A stretch of DNA of 30,784 nucleotides, from positions 1 to 30,784 of IMG/VR virus record IMGVR_UViG_3300047552_001367. One strand, written 5' to 3'. A program made the position numbers and the translations under genes. The notes below the pieces were generated by a model. The model was not told the origin of the DNA, did not search any database, and saw nothing but the letters and a program-made list of their open reading frames with translations. Each line of letters starts with the position of its first letter. Within the stretch, counting starts at the first letter, position 1. Shown piece by piece: positions 8,344-16,476 of this stretch. The DNA comes from a virus.

Positions 8344-9174
8344 ATGCCACTTTTTTATGGCGAATTACAACAAGCGCACTTAGAAAATCTTGCATCTGAT
8401 CCTGGCACTCCTGCTGTTGGGCGCATCTGGAATAACACAGCATCTTCAAAAGCTAAAATCTATGACGGCACAGACAATAAAGTTTTAGTTACTGAAACGG
8501 GAACTGCGACGTTAACGAATAAAACGCTAACTGCGCCTGTTGTTAACGCTCCGATTATCGACGCGGTAGTTTTCGACGGTCAGGCTTCAACTCCTGCAAC
8601 ACCCGCAGCGGGTTATTATAAAGTTTATGTAAAAGATGATGGGCGAGCGTACATGCTTAATCCAGCAGGACTTGAAGCTGGACTTGGCGGTGGAGGCGGT
8701 GGTGGTTCGTTAAAGTTTTTAGAGCGCGGCAACTCACCAGTTCTAGAGGTTGAAAACTTTTTAGAAGTTTATTCTTTTGTCGCAGGTCTTTCGCAAGAGC
8801 TATATGCGGCGATCAGAGTGCCCCAGACATACTCGCCTGGTTCTCAGATAAATATGCGCGGCCTTATTTATAGTGCTGATACGAGTGGTGATGTTTTAAT
8901 TAGAACACAGGCGACACTAATACGCGCCGAAGTTGATGAAGTAACATCAACCACTAATCAGAGAACGGCGACAAACTCAGCCATAACAATGAGTGCGGCA
9001 AACGATAATGAGCCGCAAAAAGTTGTTTGGGATTTAACGTCATCAAGTGGGCAAATAAATGCGGTCTCAGTTAGTGGCGGCGATTTGATTGTTGTGCGAT
9101 TGTATCGTGATACTGATACGGCGACTGGCGATGTTAAGTTTATTCAATTAGCAACAGAGGTGAGCTTCTCATGA
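8344..9174 (+). CDS. Putative tail fibre or head fibre protein
   Basis: 276 aa, preceded by AAAAGGAAG. The N-terminal 90 residues have a pattern common in phage fibres (GTPAVGRIWNNTAS, then a tandem stretch LTNKTLTAPVVNAPIIDAVV). A flexible poly-glycine hinge lies at about residues 116-123. The C-terminal 150 residues are a beta-rich, probably jelly-roll domain of the type used for host contact. It ends with a 4-nt ATGA overlap with the next fibre-like gene, so the two are translated together. The fibre call is from composition and layout; which receptor it might bind is not visible. Confidence 0.65.
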   Translation: MPLFYGELQQAHLENLASDPGTPAVGRIWNNTASSKAKIYDGTDNKVLVTETGTATLTNKTLTAPVVNAPIIDAVVFDGQASTPATPAAGYYKVYVKDDGRAYMLNPAGLEAGLGGGGGGGSLKFLERGNSPVLEVENFLEVYSFVAGLSQELYAAIRVPQTYSPGSQINMRGLIYSADTSGDVLIRTQATLIRAEVDEVTSTTNQRTATNSAITMSAANDNEPQKVVWDLTSSSGQINAVSVSGGDLIVVRLYRDTDTATGDVKFIQLATEVSFS

Positions 9175-11105
9175 GATACATAATTTTATTTATAGTTTTA
9201 TTTTGCGCACCTGCTTTTGCGACTTTAAACGAAGTCGATAAAACTCAGATTTTTAGCAAAAGCCTTTTAAAAAACGGCGGGTTTGAAAGCGGTAAAGCTT
9301 TATGGACGGCGAGTGCTGGGTCGTTTGCGGTGACAGGAACAAGTCCCATGGTTGGGCTTTATCATTCAACATGGGACGCAGCTGCTTCAGCAGACACGCT
9401 AACTTCTACAGCTGTTACAATCCCGGCGGGTATGTACGGGCGAAACGGTGTTGTTTCTTGTCTCATTACAACGGCAAGCGGAACGGCAACACACACGATT
9501 CAGGCTTATGACGGCTCGAACATTTTATCGAGTGTTACTGTCACAAGCTCAACAATTCCAACTAGAACAAGTGCGAATTTTGTTTTCCCTTCAAGCGGTT
9601 CGATTTCCTTACGGCTATATGCAAACGCGGACGAGCCGAGCATTGCGATTGATGATTGTTACATGGGGCCAGCAGAAGGATTTAATCTCGGAAGCAATAC
9701 GGTCATAACTTCTTGGACAGACTACTCGCCAACAGTTTCAAACTGCGGAAGCTCTACCACGACATACGCACAGTGGCGTCGTGTCGGCACAATGATGGAA
9801 ATTCGCGCCAAGATTGTGACAGGAACCAACACAGCCAATCCGATTAAGGTGTCACTGCCATCTGGATTTACTGGCAACATCCCGTCTGGACACTCTACTT
9901 CAACTCTAGCTGGCTCATGGAGTACGACATACGTTTCAGGTTCGGTAATGACTCCGATAATGCTAAGCACCGAGCTGACCGTCATTCAGTTTGCTAAAGG
10001 TAATTCTGGAAACGGATTCACTCCCGTCAACGCTAACGTAATCAACAACGCTGACACGTTCGCCTTTACCGCCGAAGTACCTATTGCGGAATGGACTGGG
10101 ACAGTTAGCGCGTACTCACAAGACACCACGGCAATGTCTTGGAGTGGATATCATGACGATACCTGTGTGTTTGCTCGCACAAATACGGCCCTTGGTGATA
10201 GTACAGCCGACTCGACATGCACACTTACAGAGCGGACAAACAGAAACTTTGGAACCGTTACGAGCTACCTGTCTGGGTCAGACAAACTTCCTGGAATTGT
10301 CTTTACTCCTAAGCGGGCTGGACGATACCTTGTTCTGGTTTCAGCGGAGTATTTGGCTGGGGCAAACTCGCACCATACGGTTCAATTATTAAATGGCTCG
10401 ACGGCTCTTGATGCTTGCAGCCAGTTGTGGGTCAGCTCTGGATACTACGGATACTGCAAGCTAACTGGCATTGTCGATGCCACATCAACATCTTCTATAA
10501 CTTTAAAGTTATATACGGCGGCAAGCTCTGGCGCGATTACATTACAGGAAAGTGCATCTGGAGCGAACACTGGTTCGGCTATAGAGTGGCAAATCATTGC
10601 GCTTGACCAATCTTTCCCCGGCCCAGTTCTTACTGATTCGCCATGGTCTGCGGACGAAACACTCACGTTCACCGCAGAAACATCAGGAACATTCGCAAAG
10701 GGAACGAACACCACAGACTTCATCCGGTATCAAAAGATTGGGAAGTTTGCTTTGGTACAGTTTCAGTATGTGCAAACTGGCGCTGGCTCGAATGGGGTTG
10801 GTGATATTCTTATTACCCTTCCGGGAGGTTTGTCGGCCGACACAACGCGGGCCACGGTTTGCACATCAACAACGGATGTTGACTGTGATTACGCAGCACT
10901 CCTTAGTACGGTTGGAAGCAACTTCGGGGCAGGCACAAACGCCTTCATTGGTGGAAAGTGTGTTTTATATTCGGCAACTAAATTCCGCTGCATAGGATAT
11001 GCCGGTGGATCTGTGTATAGTTTTTGGGGAGCAAACTCTGGTGGTCTTGCAAACGCCAATACGCGGTTTGGCGGATGGTTACAGGTTCCAATTTCAGGAT
11101 GGTAG
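9171..11105 (+). CDS. Secreted multi-domain beta protein, fibre-like
   Basis: 644 aa. The N-terminus is a clear Sec signal peptide: a positive start, a hydrophobic core with IILFIVLFC, and a likely signal peptidase site after CAPAFA (residue 22). Residues about 30-165 begin NGGFESGKALW, like carbohydrate-binding modules of the CBM4_9 type. Two segments, about 185-310 and 495-644, resemble each other (SWTDYSPTVSNCGSS and LTFTAETSGTFAKGT open them, each followed by an xxRVG/IGK strand and a LPxG segment). A third, about 365-480, contains FTPKRAGRYLVLVSAEY, like C1q/TNF-type beta sandwiches. An exported protein in the tail-fibre position is unusual; it could be a surface or periplasmic protein, or a fibre with a signal-like start. 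Confidence 0.7.
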   Translation: MRYIILFIVLFCAPAFATLNEVDKTQIFSKSLLKNGGFESGKALWTASAGSFAVTGTSPMVGLYHSTWDAAASADTLTSTAVTIPAGMYGRNGVVSCLITTASGTATHTIQAYDGSNILSSVTVTSSTIPTRTSANFVFPSSGSISLRLYANADEPSIAIDDCYMGPAEGFNLGSNTVITSWTDYSPTVSNCGSSTTTYAQWRRVGTMMEIRAKIVTGTNTANPIKVSLPSGFTGNIPSGHSTSTLAGSWSTTYVSGSVMTPIMLSTELTVIQFAKGNSGNGFTPVNANVINNADTFAFTAEVPIAEWTGTVSAYSQDTTAMSWSGYHDDTCVFARTNTALGDSTADSTCTLTERTNRNFGTVTSYLSGSDKLPGIVFTPKRAGRYLVLVSAEYLAGANSHHTVQLLNGSTALDACSQLWVSSGYYGYCKLTGIVDATSTSSITLKLYTAASSGAITLQESASGANTGSAIEWQIIALDQSFPGPVLTDSPWSADETLTFTAETSGTFAKGTNTTDFIRYQKIGKFALVQFQYVQTGAGSNGVGDILITLPGGLSADTTRATVCTSTTDVDCDYAALLSTVGSNFGAGTNAFIGGKCVLYSATKFRCIGYAGGSVYSFWGANSGGLANANTRFGGWLQVPISGW

Positions 11106-11112
11106 GAGATAT

Positions 11113-11214
11113 ATGAACAAGCGAACAAGAATGTATTTAGTTGAAGAGGGTGGGCTGCTGACCATGATATTGGAATCATCTGCATGGGGCCGAACTGATG
11201 ACCACACTCGTTGA
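11113..11214 (+). CDS. Possible 33-aa peptide before the NlpC/P60 gene
   Basis: ATG at 11113 preceded by TAGGAGATAT, one of the better ribosome sites in the region, 7 nt after the fibre-like gene. It encodes 33 residues beginning MNKRTRMYLVEEGGL with no membrane segment, and overlaps the next gene by 17 nt. Its main use may be to carry ribosomes to the ATG at 11198, which has no obvious ribosome site of its own. A regulatory leader peptide and a real small protein are both possible. Confidence 0.4.
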   Translation: MNKRTRMYLVEEGGLLTMILESSAWGRTDDHTR

Positions 11215-11626
11215 CTACGCAAAAAGATTCATAGGTTTGCCTTACATCTTTGGCGGTCAACATCCATCTTTGGGATTTGATTGTTCTGGCTTTATTCAAA
11301 TCATCACACAGTCTGTTGGCGTTGATCCAAGCGGCGATCAAACGGCAATGTCTTTATACAACTACTATGTTGCACAAGGGGCGAAGTCGCCGATAACAGC
11401 AGGGGCGCTTCTATTTTACGGCAAAAGCACTTATGCAATCACGCACGTTGCTTTTGCGATAAGCGAGCACCAGATAGTTGAAGCAGGTGGTGGTGACTCT
11501 ACGACTACGAATGTTGATCGGGCAATCCAGGCCGATGCGTTTATAAGAGTAAGGCCTGCTAATCACAGAAAAGATTTGGTTGCAGTGTTAATGCCAAAAT
11601 ATCCAGAGTGGGTTTTAAATGGATAA
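11198..11626 (+). CDS. NlpC/P60 family peptidoglycan hydrolase
   Basis: 142 aa, a single catalytic domain. The catalytic Cys lies in GFDCSGF (C29) and the catalytic His in ITHVAFA (H83), both in the standard NlpC/P60 setting. The usual third polar residue would fall near HQIVEAGGGD (H91 or E95), so it is not canonical. NlpC/P60 enzymes cut gamma-D-glutamyl-diamino acid or related peptide bonds in the cell wall. There is no signal peptide, so it would need a holin or delivery in the virion. It sits between the fibre-like genes and a block of small membrane proteins; the endolysin role is likely, a tail-associated wall peptidase is the alternative. Confidence 0.85.
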   Translation: MTTLVDYAKRFIGLPYIFGGQHPSLGFDCSGFIQIITQSVGVDPSGDQTAMSLYNYYVAQGAKSPITAGALLFYGKSTYAITHVAFAISEHQIVEAGGGDSTTTNVDRAIQADAFIRVRPANHRKDLVAVLMPKYPEWVLNG

Positions 11627-11867
11627 TATACCGCAAAGTTTTTATGTAATTGTCGGCGGCTTAATACTGGCCAACATCGGCACAGTCGTCACAATTATTT
11701 ACGGCATTGGCAAACTTGTTTGGTGGTTATCGGCTTTAAACTCAAGAGTTCTAAGCGTTGAAGAAAAAATAAGACCAGACGGCCAAATAACTAAAGACAT
11801 AAACGCAGCACACGCAGCGGTTAGAGAATTGAAAAAAGAAGTTTTAAACAAAAAGGGGCTTGCATGA
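11619..11867 (+). CDS. Small membrane protein, holin candidate
   Basis: 82 aa, overlapping the hydrolase gene by 8 nt. One long hydrophobic segment (about residues 8-38, through FYVIVGGLILANIGTVVTI to LVWWL) spans the membrane once or forms a hairpin. It is followed by a charged helix of about 40 residues with a Lys-rich end. This one-span, basic-tail layout fits a class III holin or a similar lysis protein. It has no Cys or signal peptide. Next to NlpC/P60, a role in releasing or timing the hydrolase is the best guess. Confidence 0.6.
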   Translation: MDNIPQSFYVIVGGLILANIGTVVTIIYGIGKLVWWLSALNSRVLSVEEKIRPDGQITKDINAAHAAVRELKKEVLNKKGLA

Positions 11868-12331
11868 AATCGTTAATTTTAGTTCTTGGACTTTTATTTG
11901 TTACGCCGTCATTTGCCACTGAAGCAGTAAAAGAAATCACGGTTAGCGTTGCTTCCCCGGCCCCGGCCCCTGCTGTTGAAGCAGTAGCTCCCATGCCAGA
12001 GACGGCACCAGTTGCAACGCACTTGCCTCCAGCTTGGCTTGAGAAAGTTTTAGACGTTGCTGTTTCAGTTCCGGTTGTAGGTCCGGTTGTGGTTGAAGTT
12101 TTAAAATGGGTTGGCGTTATATCTAGCATTTTAACAGCCATTGTGACGGCAGCCCTTGGACTTATCTGGTCACTCTCTAGAGCTTTAAAGTTAGCGAAAC
12201 TTGTTGATCTGGCTGTGAAGATTGAAGCGCTTGCGGCAAGTCCTGTAATGTATTGGCTGCGTTTTTTCTCAATGTACAACGCTAAAAAGGAAGAGAAAAA
12301 AGATGCCGGAACTGCTCCTAAAGCTGCTTGA
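11864..12331 (+). CDS. Exported/membrane protein of the lysis block
   Basis: 155 aa, 4-nt ATGA overlap with the gene before. Signal peptide at the N-terminus (hydrophobic core LILVLGLLFV, cut likely after SFA at residue 19), then a Pro/Ala-rich stretch (about 31-56), then two hydrophobic segments (about 63-78 and 85-105, containing SSILTAIVTAALGLIWSL), and a basic, Lys-rich end. A protein with a cleavable signal, periplasmic linker and membrane-inserting segments in a lysis cassette could be a second holin, an antiholin or an envelope-disrupting protein. I do not recognise a family. Confidence 0.6.
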   Translation: MKSLILVLGLLFVTPSFATEAVKEITVSVASPAPAPAVEAVAPMPETAPVATHLPPAWLEKVLDVAVSVPVVGPVVVEVLKWVGVISSILTAIVTAALGLIWSLSRALKLAKLVDLAVKIEALAASPVMYWLRFFSMYNAKKEEKKDAGTAPKAA

Positions 12332-12542
12332 TTGGCTAGATAAAAATCTAGCTAAACTTATTTTAGCATTTGGTCTTGGGTATAAGATGGGCGGCAAAGG
12401 CGACGATAAGATGAAGAAGGTTTTGTTAGAGGAAGAAACGAAGAGAAAGCTGTTAGAAAATGAGCTTAAGGTTATTAAAAATAGTGACGGTAAGTCTGAC
12501 GCTGACATTGTCGGCGACGTCATCAACCGCTCAAGACGGTAG
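12303..12542 (+). CDS. Small membrane/coiled-coil protein, inner spanin candidate
   Basis: 79 aa. A moderately hydrophobic segment near the N-terminus (about 14-30, LAKLILAFGLGYKMG) is followed by a highly charged coiled coil (about 35-65, with KKVLLEEETKRKLLENELK). It overlaps the previous gene by 29 nt and the next, signal-peptide-bearing gene by 83 nt. N-terminal anchor plus coiled coil, with the partner gene starting inside it, is the Rz/Rz1 pattern of inner and outer spanins, which join the two membranes and fuse them at lysis. The order of charges and the weak hydrophobicity make this a tentative call. Confidence 0.55.
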   Translation: MPELLLKLLDWLDKNLAKLILAFGLGYKMGGKGDDKMKKVLLEEETKRKLLENELKVIKNSDGKSDADIVGDVINRSRR

Positions 12543-12789
12543 CAATTTGCTAAAGCAGATTGAATCAAACCCGTCAGGTCAAACTTGCTACGACAAGTAT
12601 GAGATGAAAGCACTTGCTAATTACAAGCGCCATTGTGACGGTGTGGAAATGGATTTAAAAACATTTTCAGACCAGTACAATAAATGTTTAATGGCCATGG
12701 GGTGCGAGGATAATATTTCTGACACGCTTTTTTGGTCGTCAATAGTTATGAGTTTATTTGTTGGATTTATTGCTGGCGCTGCCAGATAG
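12460..12789 (+). CDS. Exported protein, possible outer partner of the spanin-like pair
   Basis: 109 aa. The start lies inside the preceding gene in another frame (83-nt overlap). Signal peptide: LRLLKIVTVSLTLTLSATSS with a likely cut after STA (residue 24). There is no lipobox Cys, unlike Rz1-type outer spanins. The mature part has three Cys (SGQTCYDKY, KRHCDG, NKCLM) plus one in MGCEDN, which could form disulfides in the periplasm. A C-terminal hydrophobic segment (about 90-107, LFWSSIVMSLFVGFIAGAA) would anchor it. So it resembles a membrane-anchored rather than lipid-anchored partner. Function is inferred from the overlap and context. Confidence 0.6.
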   Translation: MSLRLLKIVTVSLTLTLSATSSTAQDGSNLLKQIESNPSGQTCYDKYEMKALANYKRHCDGVEMDLKTFSDQYNKCLMAMGCEDNISDTLFWSSIVMSLFVGFIAGAAR

Positions 12790-12797
12790 GGGAATAT

Positions 12798-13178
12798 ATG
12801 GTTACGCTAACCTACGGACTTAAACGGCCATCTACCAACGATAGTGGCGCTACACTTTTCCAAGCCCTTGAAGACAACATCACGCAACTGGATGGCCACA
12901 CGCATGACGGCGTTGATTCACCAGCGCTTCCGGCGCAGTCGATAGTTGGCGTCACGCAAACAATATCAAGTGCCTCGTGGGTCGCAAGTGGCGCTACTGG
13001 ACATTACAGACAGTCAGTGACTTTGCCAGCTGGGTTTTCTTACAACACAGTTACACTTAGTTTCAGATTAACTTCGGGGCATGTGATTTACCCGACAGTT
13101 GAAAAAATATCAGCTACACAATTCTACGTCTACTCAAGTGACAATACTATAGACTTCGTTTTAGTAGCCGGGGGATAA
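12798..13178 (+). CDS. Small tail-associated protein
   Basis: 126 aa. The ATG at 12798 is preferred over an upstream start at 12732 because AGGGGA precedes it by 4 nt and the upstream residues repeat the overlap with the exported protein. The N-terminus (VTLTYGLKRPSTNDSGATLF, then LDGHTHDGVDS) matches a pattern found at the start of many podovirus tail and fibre proteins. The C-terminal 70 residues are a beta domain. It lies directly before the tail nozzle gene with no gap. Role in fibre attachment or tail assembly is inferred. Confidence 0.65.
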   Translation: MVTLTYGLKRPSTNDSGATLFQALEDNITQLDGHTHDGVDSPALPAQSIVGVTQTISSASWVASGATGHYRQSVTLPAGFSYNTVTLSFRLTSGHVIYPTVEKISATQFYVYSSDNTIDFVLVAGG

Positions 13179-15434
13179 ATGGCACTGACCAGCAAACAGC
13201 CGTTCGAAGTGAATGATTTCAGTTTAGGAATCAGCGACGACGCATTTGAATCAGATCCTAGATTTTCTACTGAGCTTGATAACTTCAACATCGAGCCAGA
13301 CGGCTCGCTAAAATCTCGACAAGGTTATGTCATTGAAGTGGCTGGCACTCCGCAAATTCCCGCTGGTGTTAAGCGCATAGGTGCAATTATAAATTACGAT
13401 CACTCGTCAAATCTGTTAGTTCAAAGCGAAGATAAGTTTTATTATAGAAACCCCACTAGCTACACAACACTTGTTGGGCCAGTAACATCAAACGATGTTT
13501 TTAGCGTAGGTGCTGAGACAAATAACATTTCATTTAGCGAGTGGAACAAGCAATTATTCGTAACAAATGACGGCTATCCAAGGCCCATGAAAATTTATAA
13601 GGACTCTGGTGGAACAATTAGAGTTAACACTTCGGGCTTACCCGCACTTGCTACTGCTCCTACTTGTACTCCTGTTGCTGGAGCTAACAGTTATGTTTAT
13701 CGGTTTCATTATTATTTTAGTTACACTGTCGGCAGCCAAACTTTTGAAGATGTTGGGCCTGTTACGCAAGTGAGTGTTACCAGTGCAGCGGCACCAGATA
13801 TTAGCACAATTGCGATCACCGCAATCCCAGTGCTGGCAAATGGTGCGACTGACAATTGGGATACGGCAGCAATCAAGGTGCAGATATTTCGCACCACCGC
13901 TTCTGGAACTTCGTTTTATTATGTCGGCCAAGTTACAAACGGCACGACCACTTATAACGACACGTCGAGTGACACCACGATTCAAAATAACGTTTTGATT
14001 TATACCGAAGACGGCACTGTGGAGGCAGACCCGGTTCCACTGCATAAGTATGTGCATATTGTGAATAACATTGCTTATTACGCCTACATTAAAGACGGGT
14101 CTGTTGAGTATCCGTTTAAGATCAGACAATCAATCCCAGCGGCGCCCAGTGCAGCACCTCTTGATTTCGAGCTAGACGTTGAAGATCAAATCGCAGGCAT
14201 TGGGTCTGTTAATTCAGTGCCGATTGTTTTATGCAAACGCCACGTCTATCGCCTTGAAGGTAACTTTGACCAGTTCGGCAGAGGCGGAATTAACCCCGTT
14301 AGAATTTCAGACACTGCCGGGTGCATCAGCCACTTGTCGATTGTGAGTGCTGAGGGGCAAATTTTTTGGGCTGGTAATGACGGGTTTTATGTTAGTGACG
14401 GTTACCGAGTACAAAAGATTTCAGACAAAATTAATTCTAGATACCGCGCCCTAAGAGAAGCTGCGACTGACGAGAAAAGAATCGCTGGAAAATTCGATGA
14501 AGAAAACAGACGTATTCTTTGGGCTGTACAGTCTGACTCATCAAGCGGCGACAATGATTCTATGGTGGTTTTGGAATTGCGCTGGGGGATTAGATCACAC
14601 TCGACATTCACCACATGGTCCGGCACCAGTATGCGGCCAACGGCACTAGAGTTCTTTGATAATAAATTATATACAGCAGACACCAGGGGATATGTTTATT
14701 ATCACGAAGCTGGACGCTACACAGACCCGCGTGTTGAGACATCTGTTGCTGCTGCGTCTTGGGAGCAGGAAACAATTATTTGGAATTACACGTCTTGCAA
14801 CTATAATTTTGGCGGTGCGTTTTTTAGAAAAAAGCCAACGCGCATTTTATTAACTGCTAGAAACATTGCCAACACTTCAATTCAGATCACCTCACTTGAC
14901 GATGACGGCAAGAGGGAGCGCGAGCTTAAGCCAATTAGATGGCGCAGGAATTTTATATGGGGTGATGTTAACTTTATTTGGGGTGACCCGGATTGCGTGT
15001 GGCGGGGGCTTGGAATTATTGAGCAGTGGAGAAGATTTCCGGCCAGGGGACTTCGGCTATCTTATTGTCAGATTAAAATATCAAACGCTTACTGTGTTAT
15101 TTCAAACTCTGACACCTTAGGCCTTGCGACATTTGACGGCACAGCAAATACTGCCACACTCGCGACTGGCGACTGGCCTAGTGCTTCGACTGATTATTAC
15201 ATATCAACAAGTGCTGACGCTTATGTGACACAGTATCAAGTTACGAGCCAAGCCGCTGACGAGTTAACCCTTGTGGACTCTGGCAATACGCTTCCGACCG
15301 GGTCTTACGCATGGCTTTTAAAGGGCTATAAAAAGGGCGAGCCGTTAAATCTTCAGGGCTATACAATCCATGTGGCCGATGTCGATCAGCAGCAAATGAC
15401 ATACGAGACTGGCGACGATGGGGCTAACGCATGA
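13179..15434 (+). CDS. Tail tubular/nozzle-like protein
   Basis: 751 aa, near the length of T7 gp12-type nozzle proteins (about 790 aa); P22 gp10-type proteins are shorter. The start motif FEVNDFSLGISDD followed by DNFNIEPDGSLKSRQGY is typical of these proteins, in which the N-terminal strand and the SLKSRQG-type turn are conserved. The rest is beta-propeller-like, with repeated strands (for example IVSAEGQIFWAGNDGFYVSD) and a WGDxxFIWGD-type duplicated turn near residue 590. It would form the tail tube end below the adaptor. It abuts the preceding gene and overlaps the next by 4 nt (ATGA). Confidence 0.78.
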   Translation: MALTSKQPFEVNDFSLGISDDAFESDPRFSTELDNFNIEPDGSLKSRQGYVIEVAGTPQIPAGVKRIGAIINYDHSSNLLVQSEDKFYYRNPTSYTTLVGPVTSNDVFSVGAETNNISFSEWNKQLFVTNDGYPRPMKIYKDSGGTIRVNTSGLPALATAPTCTPVAGANSYVYRFHYYFSYTVGSQTFEDVGPVTQVSVTSAAAPDISTIAITAIPVLANGATDNWDTAAIKVQIFRTTASGTSFYYVGQVTNGTTTYNDTSSDTTIQNNVLIYTEDGTVEADPVPLHKYVHIVNNIAYYAYIKDGSVEYPFKIRQSIPAAPSAAPLDFELDVEDQIAGIGSVNSVPIVLCKRHVYRLEGNFDQFGRGGINPVRISDTAGCISHLSIVSAEGQIFWAGNDGFYVSDGYRVQKISDKINSRYRALREAATDEKRIAGKFDEENRRILWAVQSDSSSGDNDSMVVLELRWGIRSHSTFTTWSGTSMRPTALEFFDNKLYTADTRGYVYYHEAGRYTDPRVETSVAAASWEQETIIWNYTSCNYNFGGAFFRKKPTRILLTARNIANTSIQITSLDDDGKRERELKPIRWRRNFIWGDVNFIWGDPDCVWRGLGIIEQWRRFPARGLRLSYCQIKISNAYCVISNSDTLGLATFDGTANTATLATGDWPSASTDYYISTSADAYVTQYQVTSQAADELTLVDSGNTLPTGSYAWLLKGYKKGEPLNLQGYTIHVADVDQQQMTYETGDDGANA

Positions 15435-15775
15435 TAAGCCTACCTGAATTTATATTAAAGGACGTTGAAGACGCTTATGTGAGAGAAAACTTTAAGCGTC
15501 TGGCCTTGTTTTTTCAGGACTTTCCACTGTTTCGTGGGGAGTGGAAATTTTTTGAGATAACCACCACAAAAGCCGAAACAAATTTAAGGGTGTTTCACGG
15601 TCTAGGATTTAAGCCTTTAGACGTGATAAATACCTCGACAACAGGGGCTGGAACTGCAACTTTTAATTACGCACTATTTGACGAGCAAAGTATAGACATT
15701 ACGACGACAGATGCTTGCGTAGTTCGATGCTTTATCGGAGCATATAAAGAAGAATCATCAAGGGTGGGTAGATAA
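15431..15775 (+). CDS. Small virion-associated protein
   Basis: 114 aa. N-terminal helix (SLPEFILKDVEDAYVRENFK) followed by a beta domain with VFHGLGFKPLDVI, a segment that recurs in short phage structural proteins. It is coupled at both ends: ATGA overlap with the nozzle gene and TAATG overlap with the adaptor gene. Two Cys close together near the C-terminus (DACVVRCF). Likely a tail or neck accessory protein; the exact part is unknown. Confidence 0.65.
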   Translation: MISLPEFILKDVEDAYVRENFKRLALFFQDFPLFRGEWKFFEITTTKAETNLRVFHGLGFKPLDVINTSTTGAGTATFNYALFDEQSIDITTTDACVVRCFIGAYKEESSRVGR

Positions 15776-16476
15776 TGGCTTACAAAACAAAGCTTCAAGT
15801 TGTCACGAAAATTGAGCGTGACCTAGACCTTGAAGAAGAAGAGTTTATACAGCCCGATGAGATGACAGAAATCATCAATGACGGTATCACAATCATTGAA
15901 GCCCACATGAACACGCTTGGCCTTCGTGACCAGTATTTTCTCACACGCACCACTTTGAATTTGGTTAATGGAACTGCTGACTATTCTTTGCCAACAAATC
16001 TTTACGAAGGTAAAATTAAGGAAGTCATCTATTCAAACGGCGCAACTATTTACGGCGTAAAGCCACTGACAGGATCATCTTCGGCTGAAGAGATCGCACA
16101 CTTAAATAGATTTTCTACGACTGAGTATTACAGATATAGAATTAGAAACGACTCCTCATCAGCAATATATTTTCAGCTCATCCCTGCTGCTCGTGAAACA
16201 GCCACTGGTGTTATCATCATTGAGCACTTCAGAGACCTAGCGCGTGTGTCGGCAGACGCTGATTTAGTTGAGGTGCCAGAGATTGCTTTGCAATTTCTTT
16301 ATCAATTTATTCGCGTTAAAGTTTACGAAAAAGAAGGCAGTGCGCTTTTGCCAATGGCTAAAGAAGATTTGCAAAAGATAGAAGAGTTGATGATTGCGAC
16401 TCTTCAAGGTCAACTCGCTGATGATTCGAATAATTATGTTGAGATGGATAAATCAATTTTTGAGGAACATTCATAG
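15775..16476 (+). CDS. Head-tail adaptor / tail tubular A-like protein
   Basis: 233 aa, TAATG start. Helical N-terminus (LQVVTKIERDLDLEEEEFIQ, then MTEIINDGITIIEAHMNTLG) followed by a beta stretch with NLVNGTADYSLPTNLYEGK and a helical C-terminus. This helix, LP-turn and helix layout matches podovirus adaptor proteins such as T7 gp11 and related P22 gp4-type connectors, which sit under the portal and join it to the nozzle. Location two genes after the nozzle gene agrees. I am fairly sure of the class, less of the subfamily. Confidence 0.75.
   Translation: MAYKTKLQVVTKIERDLDLEEEEFIQPDEMTEIINDGITIIEAHMNTLGLRDQYFLTRTTLNLVNGTADYSLPTNLYEGKIKEVIYSNGATIYGVKPLTGSSSAEEIAHLNRFSTTEYYRYRIRNDSSSAIYFQLIPAARETATGVIIIEHFRDLARVSADADLVEVPEIALQFLYQFIRVKVYEKEGSALLPMAKEDLQKIEELMIATLQGQLADDSNNYVEMDKSIFEEHS

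Noticed and set aside
10889-11341. 150-codon leftward frame across the fibre end and hydrolase start
   Set aside because: It opposes two supported rightward genes, including the NlpC/P60 catalytic region, and its product has no recognisable features.
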